A stretch of DNA of 42,876 nt, taken from Streptomyces sp. BV286. Lineage in GTDB: Bacteria > Actinomycetota > Actinomycetes > Streptomycetales > Streptomycetaceae. The translations under genes were made by a program, and so were the position numbers. The stretch spans positions 1 to 42,876 of the forward strand of contig NZ_JAHRIB010000148.1 in the NCBI RefSeq assembly GCF_019090165.1. Reading direction: 5' to 3'. The notes below the pieces were generated by a model. The model ran no database searches. It saw only the letters and a list, made by a program, of their open reading frames with translations, and was not told the origin of the DNA. Of this stretch, positions 25,030 through 31,057 are shown one piece after another (position 1 is the stretch's first letter; each line of letters begins with the position of its first letter).

Positions 25030-26301
25030 ATGCCCATGCCGCCCTTCGACATCCGCGTTCCCGCCGTACTTCTGCGGATCGACCGGAATCCCTTTCACCA
25101 CGGCACGCTCGGAGCCGTACGTTCCCTCGGCCGGGCCGGAATCGACGTGCACCTGGTCGCCGACTCCGCCGGAAGTCCGGTGCGCGGATCCCGATTCGTG
25201 TGCCGGATGCATCCGCCGCCCGCCGCCGACGCCACGGCCGCCGACATCGCCCTGGTGTTGCGCCGAGTGGCCGCGCGGGTGGCCCGTCCCGCCGTGCTGA
25301 TCCCAATGGATGACGCGAGCGCCGTCGCGGTGGACCGGATGCGGGACCGACTCGCGCCCCGCTATCTGCTGCCCCCCGCTCCCCGAGGCCTCCCGGAGCG
25401 GGTCGCGGACAAGGCCGAACTGGCCGCCGTGTGCGCGTCCGCGGGCGTCCCGCACCCACCGACGCTGGTGGTGGACGGTCCCGCGCAGGCGGCCGCGGCT
25501 GCCCGGCGGCTCGGGCTGCCGGTGGTGGCGAAGTGGAGCCGCCCCTGGCTGCTGCCCGCCGGTTCGGGCCTGCGCAGCACGGCGGTGCTGCGCTCCGCGC
25601 AGGAGGCGCAGGCCCTGTGCCGGCGGGCCGAGGAGGCGGGCAGCAGGCTGCTGCTCCAGGCGTTCCTGCCGCCGGGGCCGGACCGGGACTGGTTCTTCCA
25701 CGGGTACGTGGACCGGTCCGGGACGGTGTGCGGCGGCGGGCCGGGCCGCAAGCAGCGTGCCTGGCCACGCGCCGCGGGCCTGACCGCCGTCGGCCGCTGG
25801 ACGCCGAACCCGGCCGTGCAGTCCCTGGCCGAACGGCTGACCTCGGCGCTCGGCTACCGCGGCATCTTCGACCTGGACTTCCGCCGCGACGGCTCGACCG
25901 GCGCGTACCACCTGCTCGACTTCAATCCGCGGCCCGGCGCGCAGTTCCGGCTGTTCGCCGACGGCGCGGGGCTCGACGTGGTGCGGGCCCTGCACCTGGA
26001 CCTGACCCACCGTCCGCGGCCGGCACCCGTCCCGCTGCCGGGCCGGACCTTCGTGGTGGAGAACTACGCGCCGCTCACGGCCGCCTTCCGGGGCGGGGCC
26101 GAGCGGGCCTGGCACGCCCGGGACGACCTCGCGCCCGGCGCCGCCCTGTGGGCGCTGTGGTCCCGCCACGCGGCCCGGCGCCTGCTGGACCGCGTCCGCG
26201 GGGCGGCCTCCGCACCGGCGTACGGCACGCGTGTCGTACGGCAGACGACACGCCACGACACGAACCCCCTGTCCGACGACGAGAAAGCGAACAGCCGCTG
26301 A
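25030..26301 (+). CDS. ATP-grasp domain enzyme
   Basis: A 423-residue protein. An N-terminal Rossmann-like part (VLIPMDDASAVAV) precedes an ATP-grasp core with LPVVAKWSRP as the ATP-binding lysine strand, RLLLQAFLPPG, FDLDFRRDG and DFNPRPGAQFRLF as the metal/ATP site. Such enzymes join a carboxylate to an amine or thiol through an acyl phosphate. CAAGGA precedes ATG 25030 closely; the second ATG (25036) has better spacing. Its stop shares one base with the start of the following oxidoreductase, so they form a two-gene operon. The substrate is not predictable; it is not an obvious part of the polysaccharide pathway. Confidence 0.82.
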   Translation: MPMPPFDIRVPAVLLRIDRNPFHHGTLGAVRSLGRAGIDVHLVADSAGSPVRGSRFVCRMHPPPAADATAADIALVLRRVAARVARPAVLIPMDDASAVAVDRMRDRLAPRYLLPPAPRGLPERVADKAELAAVCASAGVPHPPTLVVDGPAQAAAAARRLGLPVVAKWSRPWLLPAGSGLRSTAVLRSAQEAQALCRRAEEAGSRLLLQAFLPPGPDRDWFFHGYVDRSGTVCGGGPGRKQRAWPRAAGLTAVGRWTPNPAVQSLAERLTSALGYRGIFDLDFRRDGSTGAYHLLDFNPRPGAQFRLFADGAGLDVVRALHLDLTHRPRPAPVPLPGRTFVVENYAPLTAAFRGGAERAWHARDDLAPGAALWALWSRHAARRLLDRVRGAASAPAYGTRVVRQTTRHDTNPLSDDEKANSR

Positions 26302-27560
26302 TGTACGACCTGCTGGTGGTGGGGGCCGGCCCCTACGGCCTGTCCATCGCCTCCCACGCCGCCGCGGCCGGCCTGAGCCTGCGCGTGTTCGGCCGGCCCA
26401 TGGCGTCCTGGCGGGACCACATGCCCCGCGGCATGTTCCTCAAGTCCGAGCCATGGGCGTCGGACCTCTCGGACCCGGAGGGCCGCCTGCGCCTGGCCGC
26501 CTACTGCGCGGAGCAGGGCACGCAGGCGCGGCACGGTGAGCCCATTCCGGTCGACGTGTTCGCCTCGTACGGACTGTGGTTCGCGCAGCATGCGGTCCCG
26601 GAGGTGGACGAGCGCACGATCACGCTGGTCCGGCCCTGCCTGGGCGGCTTCGAGGCGGTCACCGCGGACGGCGCGACCGTCCGCGCGAGGACGGTCGCGC
26701 TGGCGGTCGGTGTCCTGCCCTTCACCGAAGTACCCGTTGCCTTCCGGGAGTTGGGACCCGAGTACGTCTCCCACAGCAGCGACCACGGTGACCTGGACCG
26801 CTTCCTCGGCAAGGACGTCACCGTCGTCGGCGGCGGCCAGGCAGCCCTGGAGACGGCGGCCCTGCTCGCCGAACAGGGCACCCGCGTGAGGGTCGTGGTC
26901 CGGTCCCCCGGGCTCGCCTGGAACGACGTGCCGCCTCCCTGGGAGCGCCCCTGGTGGCAATCGGCCCGCGCCCCGCACACCGGGCTGGGCTGCGGCTGGC
27001 GCAACTGGCTCTACGCGGAACGCCCCGGGGCCTTCCGCCGTCTCCCGGAACCCACCCGCGCCCGGATCGCCGCCACCGCCCTGGGCCCCGCGGGCGCCTG
27101 GTGGATCCGCGACCGGGTCGAGCGGTCCGTCGACCTGCTGCTGGGCCACGAGGTCGCGGCGGCGTACGCGTCCCGGGGCGGCGTGCGCCTCGAAATGCTG
27201 GGCAGTGCGGGTCAGTTGACGTCCCTCGACACCGAACACGTCATCGCCGCCACGGGGTTCAGGGCGACCCGGGAGCGCCTGGGACTGCTGACGGAGGACG
27301 TACGCGAGGGTCTGGCCGCGTCACCCGACGGATCCCCTCACGTGGGGCGGGAGTTCGAGTCGTCCTGGCCGGGCCTCTTCATGGCGGGCCTGGTCACGGC
27401 AGCCGGTTTCGGCCCGGCCATGCGTTTCGTGCACGGCGCCTCGTTCACGGCCCGGACCCTCGTACGAGGAGTGCGGCGCCGGCTCCGTACGGGGCCTGCC
27501 CGGCTGCCCGTGCCCGGCGCGCGGGAGCGGCGCGGGGTGCTGGGGGCGGCGGGTCGCTGA
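26301..27560 (+). CDS. FAD/NAD(P)-dependent oxidoreductase
   Basis: A 419-residue two-dinucleotide-domain flavoprotein. The FAD-binding GAGPYG lies at the extreme N-terminus (VVGAGPYGLSIA), a second Rossmann motif VVGGGQAALETAALL near residues 175-190 should bind NAD(P)H, and an ATGFRATRERLGLL segment near the end is typical of class B flavin monooxygenase-like proteins. It may oxidise the product of the coupled ATP-grasp enzyme. The ATG overlaps the previous stop (TGATG). An open frame extends upstream only as a shadow of the ATP-grasp gene. Confidence 0.85.
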   Translation: MYDLLVVGAGPYGLSIASHAAAAGLSLRVFGRPMASWRDHMPRGMFLKSEPWASDLSDPEGRLRLAAYCAEQGTQARHGEPIPVDVFASYGLWFAQHAVPEVDERTITLVRPCLGGFEAVTADGATVRARTVALAVGVLPFTEVPVAFRELGPEYVSHSSDHGDLDRFLGKDVTVVGGGQAALETAALLAEQGTRVRVVVRSPGLAWNDVPPPWERPWWQSARAPHTGLGCGWRNWLYAERPGAFRRLPEPTRARIAATALGPAGAWWIRDRVERSVDLLLGHEVAAAYASRGGVRLEMLGSAGQLTSLDTEHVIAATGFRATRERLGLLTEDVREGLAASPDGSPHVGREFESSWPGLFMAGLVTAAGFGPAMRFVHGASFTARTLVRGVRRRLRTGPARLPVPGARERRGVLGAAGR

Positions 27561-27565
27561 CGGCG

Positions 27566-27596
27566 CGGGTGCCGGGCGCGTGGCGTCCGGCACCCG
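27566..27596. terminator. Bidirectional terminator
   Basis: A perfect 10-bp inverted repeat (27566-27575 and 27587-27596) lies in the 41-nt gap between the convergent oxidoreductase and long-chaplin genes. Confidence 0.75.
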
Positions 27597-27601
27597 GCGC
27601 G

Positions 27602-28675
27602 TCACCACCGACGGGACGCGGCCCGGCCTCGTCGGTACAGGACCGCTCCGCCGAGCAGCAGGCCCGCACCGGCGGCCGAAGCCGCGAGCAGCCCCTCGCT
27701 GCCGGTGCGCGGCAGTTCCGGCCTGGTCCCCGGCCCCGGAGGGGTCGTGGACGGAGGCGTCGTCACGGGCGGACCGGTGACGGGCGGACCCGTGGTGGGC
27801 GGGACCGTCGTCGGGGGCACCGTGGTGGGGGGCACCGTCGGCGGTGTGGTGGTCGGCGGCTTCGTGGGCGGCGTGGTCGGGGGCTTGGTCGGCGGAGTGT
27901 CGTCGTCGCCGTAGCCCTTCGGCCCGCCATCGTCGCCGTACCCCTTCGGCCCACCGTCGTCGCCACCGCCGTAGCCGTGGCCACCGCCGTGGCCATGTCC
28001 GTCGCCACCGCCGTGGCCATGTCCGGGACCACCGCCGTGGCCGTGGCCATTGCCGTTGCCGCCGTGGTGCCCGCACTTGTTGCCGAACGACGGGTTCAGC
28101 AGGGCGACCGCGTCGGCGGTGTTCCCGCACGCGTTCACCGGCACGTCCACCGGCACCTCGGCGTTGTTGCCCGAGCCGACGCCGGGCGACCCGTGGGTGG
28201 CGCCGTGCGTGGAGGAGCCGCCACCGTGGCGCCCCGGCCCACCGTGGTGACCGGATCCGTGGTGACCCGAGCCGCCACCGTGGTCCGAGCCGTATCCACG
28301 GTCCGAGCCGTACCCGTGGCCCGAGCCACCGCCGTGGCCCGAGCCGTACCCGTGGTCCGATCCGTGTCCTTGGTCCGAGCCGTGGCTGGCCGGGGCTGCG
28401 TGGCGGGGCGCGTCAGGCTTCCTGTGCTTGCCCGAAGGGGTGGCGCAGGAGTTGCCGAACGACGGGTTGAGGCCGGCTGCCACGTTCGCGGAGTTGCCGC
28501 ACGCGTTCACCGGGACGCTCACCGGTGCCTGCACGTTGTTGCCGGACAGCACGCCGGGCGAGTCCGCTGCGACCCCGTTCGCGTTCGTGTCGGCGAACGC
28601 CTGGGAGCCGTACAGGGACAAGATGCTCGTCGCGGCAGCGGCCGCGACCATTCCCTTGCTCAGGGTCTGTCGCAA
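27602..28675 (-). CDS. chpA: Long chaplin with sorting signal (ChpA-like)
   Basis: A 357-residue cell-wall-anchored chaplin. A signal peptide (1-28) precedes chaplin domain 1 (about 29-78), a Gly/His/Ser linker of GYGSDHG-like repeats, chaplin domain 2 (about 155-201), a second His/Gly-rich stretch, two copies of GDDGGPKGY, a Thr/Pro wall-spanning tract, then LPRTG (321-325), a membrane span and a basic tail. Sortase would link it to the wall so that it anchors the short chaplins. The motif is LPRTG, whereas LAxTG is usual for Streptomyces class E sortases. The start is probably TTG at 28675, giving MRQTLSKG like other long chaplins as I recall them; the ribosome site is weak and no other start fits the signal peptide. 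Confidence 0.9.
   Translation of the reverse strand: MRQTLSKGMVAAAAATSILSLYGSQAFADTNANGVAADSPGVLSGNNVQAPVSVPVNACGNSANVAAGLNPSFGNSCATPSGKHRKPDAPRHAAPASHGSDQGHGSDHGYGSGHGGGSGHGYGSDRGYGSDHGGGSGHHGSGHHGGPGRHGGGSSTHGATHGSPGVGSGNNAEVPVDVPVNACGNTADAVALLNPSFGNKCGHHGGNGNGHGHGGGPGHGHGGGDGHGHGGGHGYGGGDDGGPKGYGDDGGPKGYGDDDTPPTKPPTTPPTKPPTTTPPTVPPTTVPPTTVPPTTGPPVTGPPVTTPPSTTPPGPGTRPELPRTGSEGLLAASAAGAGLLLGGAVLYRRGRAASRRW
27905..28070 (-). repeat. Gly/His/Asp-rich coding repeats in the long chaplin
   Basis: Coding repeats: two near-identical 27-nt units encoding GDDGGPKGY next to several HGHGGG and HGYGGG units. The encoded stretch is very rich in histidine. Confidence 0.75.
28205..28385 (-). repeat. GYGSDHG-type coding repeats in the long chaplin
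   Basis: Imperfect repeats of about 18-24 nt that encode variations of GSDHGYGSGHGGGSGHGYG between the two chaplin domains. Such tracts are prone to expansion and contraction. Confidence 0.7.
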
Positions 28676-28710
28676 TCTCGTTGTCTTCTCTGCTCGTAGA
28701 AGTGGGAAAG

Positions 28711-28744
28711 CCGGCCTTGGCACCGGAAGGCGGTCCAAGGCCGG
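28711..28744 (-). terminator. Hairpin between chpD and chpA
   Basis: A perfect 10-bp stem (28711-28720 and 28735-28744), with a further 4-bp pairing inside the 14-nt loop, lies 34 nt after the chpD stop and 35 nt before the chpA start. There is no T run. It can end the chpD transcript or attenuate read-through into chpA. Confidence 0.65.
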
Positions 28745-28778
28745 CGTGACGCAGCCGGTCGGCTGGTGCGTTACGACG

Positions 28779-29012
28779 TCAGTCGTTGACGCACTCGTTG
28801 CCGAACGCCGGGTTCAGCAGGCCGATCACGTTGATCGAGTTGCCGCACACGTTGACGGGGATGTGGACGGGAACCTGGATCACGTTGCCGGAGAGGACAC
28901 CGGGCGAGCCCACGGCCGCACCCTCGGCCTCGGCGTCGGCGAAGGCCGGGGCGGCCATGCCCATGGCCATGATCGCGCCGGCGATGACGACGGCACTCTT
29001 CTTGTGCTTCAC
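28779..29012 (-). CDS. chpD: Short chaplin (ChpD-like)
   Basis: A 77-residue secreted chaplin: signal peptide (MKHKKSAVVIAGAIM through AFAD), then one chaplin domain with GSPGVLSGN, VPVHIPVNVCGN and the terminal GNECVND. The cysteine pair is present. GAAAGGGA about 8 nt before GTG 29012 sets the start. It is upstream of the long chaplin on the same strand with a strong hairpin between them. The chpD name follows the recalled S. coelicolor order chpA-chpD-rdlA. I could not find a sigma-BldN-type promoter for it. Confidence 0.92.
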   Translation of the reverse strand: MKHKKSAVVIAGAIMAMGMAAPAFADAEAEGAAVGSPGVLSGNVIQVPVHIPVNVCGNSINVIGLLNPAFGNECVND

Positions 29013-29317
29013 GTACTTCCCTTTCTCTGCGGTCATGCCCTGTGACGGTCGAAACCGGACGAGCCCACCCTGAACGGCTCGCACCATGACCTGCGGGCTG
29101 TAGAACGAGGAGAAGGCGGTCGAAGAAACTACAGAAAGTGCGGCTCTCCGTTAATTCACCCGAACGCCCGGCGCGCAATCGACGGCCCCGGACACCCCCG
29201 GCGCGATATGGAAAGAAGAAACAGCAGAGAAGCAAAGCAGAAAATAGTGTCAAACAGCCCGGGTCACCCCGCCGCGCACGGCGGCGGGGTGACCCGGGCG
29301 TTCTTTGCGACGGTCGG
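29013..29317. other. Intergenic region between chpD and rdlA
   Basis: About 305 nt without a gene. It holds the rdlA terminator at 29257-29299 and the chpD leader. It is more AT-rich than the surroundings, especially 29120-29255, so a developmental promoter is likely here, but no match to the sigma-BldN pattern was found. Confidence 0.5.
29257..29299 (-). terminator. Terminator of rdlA
   Basis: A perfect 19-bp inverted repeat (29257-29275 and 29281-29299) around a 5-nt loop, 18 nt after the rdlA stop. Confidence 0.85.
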
Positions 29318-29734
29318 TCAGCTGCCGCTGGCGCCGTTGCCCGAGAGCACCGGGATGTTGTCCAGGATGTGCGAGATCGGCTCGTCGCCCTTGGCCTGCG
29401 TGGAGTTCTCGGCGCACTGCTGGTTCTGCGGGGCCGACAGGACCGGCACGTCCTGCAGAACGGTGACCGGCACCAGGATGCCCACGAGCGAAGCGGCGTT
29501 GACCTTGGCAGGCAGGCCGACACAGAGCTTGTTGAGCGAGCCCTGCACGAGCTGACCCTGGGGGCTCATGTCGCCGTGGGTCTTGGCATTGCCGTACACC
29601 TGCTCGGCGTGGTTGCCGTTGGCGGTGGTGACGCCCTCGTCGTTGCCGATGGCAAGCGCCTGGGGGGCTGCCGCCGCCGAGACGCCGACGACAGAAGCGG
29701 CGACCGCCGCCGTGGCCATTGCCTTCTTGAGCAT
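29318..29734 (-). CDS. rdlA: Rodlin A
   Basis: A 138-residue secreted rodlin. A signal peptide (MLKKAMATAAVAAS through QALA) leads to IGNDEGVTTANGN, then LVQGSLNKLCVGLP and VLSAPQNQQCAENSTQAKGDEP, ending IPVLSGNGASGS. Rodlins organise chaplin fibrils into the paired rodlets on aerial hyphae and spores. It has one extra residue relative to the other two copies (SLVGILVPVTV). GAAAGGA precedes the ATG. It is divergent from rdlB, and each has its own sigma-BldN-type promoter. Confidence 0.95.
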   Translation of the reverse strand: MLKKAMATAAVAASVVGVSAAAAPQALAIGNDEGVTTANGNHAEQVYGNAKTHGDMSPQGQLVQGSLNKLCVGLPAKVNAASLVGILVPVTVLQDVPVLSAPQNQQCAENSTQAKGDEPISHILDNIPVLSGNGASGS

Positions 29735-29780
29735 TTATCCGGTTCCTTTCCTGGCAGACACGCGTGTTCCTGCTCCCGCA

Positions 29781-29808
29781 TCAACCACAGGCGCCACGAT
29801 TGGTTTCG
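29781..29808 (-). promoter_or_regulatory. sigma-BldN-type promoter of rdlA
   Basis: On the minus strand CGAAAC (29803-29808), exactly 16 nt, then GGTTGA (29781-29786). Ten of twelve bases match the recalled sigma-BldN consensus. It lies about 47 nt before the rdlA start. Confidence 0.65.
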
Positions 29809-29913
29809 AGATGTCACCCGGTTGGCCCGTTCGGCGATCCGCGATTAACGGAAACCCTCGCGCGCATGTGTCGTACAAACGGGATCCTCAAATGGGCCAT
29901 CGGAGTGAATCGG

Positions 29914-29941
29914 AGCAACTATGCGGGCCGGGCGCAGTTGT
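29914..29941 (+). promoter_or_regulatory. Candidate sigma-BldN-type promoter of rdlB
   Basis: AGCAAC (29914-29919), 16 nt, AGTTGT (29936-29941), 46 nt before the rdlB start. The match is weaker (about 7 of 12), but spacing and position equal those of rdlA. Confidence 0.45.
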
Positions 29942-29986
29942 CCAGGTCGCTCCGGTGGACGGGGTTACTCCAGAAGGGACCAGCAA

Positions 29987-30400
29987 GTGATCAAGAAGGT
30001 TATGGCTGCCGCGGCGGTCGCCGCTTCCGTCGCCGGTGTTTCGGCTGCCGCCGCGCCCCAGGCGATGGCGATCGGCAACGACGGTGGCGTCACCACCGCC
30101 AATGGCAACCACGCCGCGCAGATCTACGGCAACCAGGCGACGTACGGCAACATGAGCCCGCAGATGGCGCTCATCCAGGGCTCGCTGAACAAGCCCTGCA
30201 TCGGCCTGCCGGCCAAGGCCAACCTGGCCTCGCTCGTCGGCCTGGTGCCCGTCACGGTCGCCCAGGACGTGCCGATCCTGTCGGCCCCGCAGAACCAGCA
30301 GTGCACCGAGAACTCCACGCAGGCCAAGGGCGACGAGCCCCTCTCGCACATCCTCAGCAACATCCCGGTGCTCTCGGGCAACGGTGCCAGCGGCAGCTGA
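29987..30400 (+). CDS. rdlB: Rodlin B
   Basis: A 137-residue secreted rodlin: signal peptide (MIKKVMAAAAVAAS through QAMA), then IGNDGGVTTANGNHAAQIYGNQATYG, LIQGSLNKPCIGLP and the conserved C-terminal half ending SGNGASGS. The two cysteines match RdlA. AGAAGGGA lies about 9 nt before GTG 29987. It is divergent from rdlA and followed by a strong terminator and a third, very similar rodlin gene. Confidence 0.94.
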   Translation: MIKKVMAAAAVAASVAGVSAAAAPQAMAIGNDGGVTTANGNHAAQIYGNQATYGNMSPQMALIQGSLNKPCIGLPAKANLASLVGLVPVTVAQDVPILSAPQNQQCTENSTQAKGDEPLSHILSNIPVLSGNGASGS

Positions 30401-30416
30401 TCTGCCGTACCACCCA

Positions 30417-30445
30417 GCGGGCCGCCGGCCTTCCCGGCGGCCCGC
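30417..30445 (+). terminator. Terminator of rdlB
   Basis: A perfect 12-bp inverted repeat (30417-30428 and 30434-30445) with a 5-nt loop, 16 nt after the rdlB stop. Confidence 0.8.
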
Positions 30446-30520
30446 TGCCCCTGTCACGTCGACGGCGGCGCGTCAGCTCCGGTCCCGAGGAAAGCCTGTG
30501 GGCCAATCGGGGCAAACCCC

Positions 30521-30548
30521 GCAACCGCACCGTCCACCGCTCTGTTGA
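30521..30548 (+). promoter_or_regulatory. Candidate sigma-BldN-type promoter of the third rodlin
   Basis: CGCAAC (30520-30525), 17 nt, TGTTGA (30543-30548), 46 nt before the start codon. The position and the GTTGA core match the rdlA promoter; the spacer is one base longer. Confidence 0.5.
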
Positions 30549-30594
30549 TGAATATGCGGCTCCGTTGGGGGCCACTCTCCGAAAGGGAACGAAC

Positions 30595-31005
30595 ATGAAG
30601 AAGCTGATGGCGACCGCGGCCATTGCCGCCTCTGTCGCCGGTCTGTCGGCCGCCGCCGCGCCCCAGGCGCTGGCCATCGGCAACGACGACGGCGTCACCA
30701 CCGCCAACGGCAACGGCTCCGTCCAGAAGTACGGCAACCAGGCCACGCACGGCAAGATGAGCCCCCAGCTCTCCCTCGTGCAGGGCTCGCTGAACAAGCC
30801 GTGTGTGGGCCTGCCGGTCAAGGCCAACCTGGCCTCGCTCGTCGGCGTCGTGCCGGTCACCGTCCTGCAGGACGTGCCGATCCTGTCGGCCCCGCAGAAC
30901 CAGCAGTGCACCGAGAACTCCACGCAGGCCAAGGGCGACGAGCCCCTGTCGCACATCCTGGACAACATCCCGGTGCTCTCGGGCAACGGCGCCAGCAACA
31001 GCTGA
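30595..31005 (+). CDS. Third rodlin
   Basis: A 136-residue secreted rodlin closest to RdlB: signal peptide (MKKLMATAAIAAS through QALA), IGNDDGVTTANGNGSVQKYGNQATHG, LVQGSLNKPCVGLP and a C-terminal half that differs from RdlB in very few residues. An 80-nt stretch (30868-30947) is identical to rdlB (30263-30342), pointing to recent duplication or gene conversion. S. coelicolor has only two rodlin genes as I recall, so this is an extra copy. GAAAGGGA precedes the ATG and it has its own promoter-like sequence. Confidence 0.93.
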   Translation: MKKLMATAAIAASVAGLSAAAAPQALAIGNDDGVTTANGNGSVQKYGNQATHGKMSPQLSLVQGSLNKPCVGLPVKANLASLVGVVPVTVLQDVPILSAPQNQQCTENSTQAKGDEPLSHILDNIPVLSGNGASNS

Positions 31006-31024
31006 TCGTTCACCGTCTCCGCGG

Positions 31025-31057
31025 ACAGCGGGTCACCCCTCGTGGGTGGCCCGCTGT
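31025..31057. terminator. Bidirectional terminator
   Basis: A 14-bp inverted repeat with one T-G wobble (31025-31038 and 31044-31057) and a 5-nt loop lies between the third rodlin and the convergent acyl-CoA synthetase, overlapping the last codons of the latter. Confidence 0.75.

Noticed and set aside
28786..28830. CGTTAC and CGTTGA words near the end of chpD as a sigma-BldN promoter for chpA
   Set aside because: They lie on the plus strand, opposite to the direction of chpA, and are only 9 nt apart.
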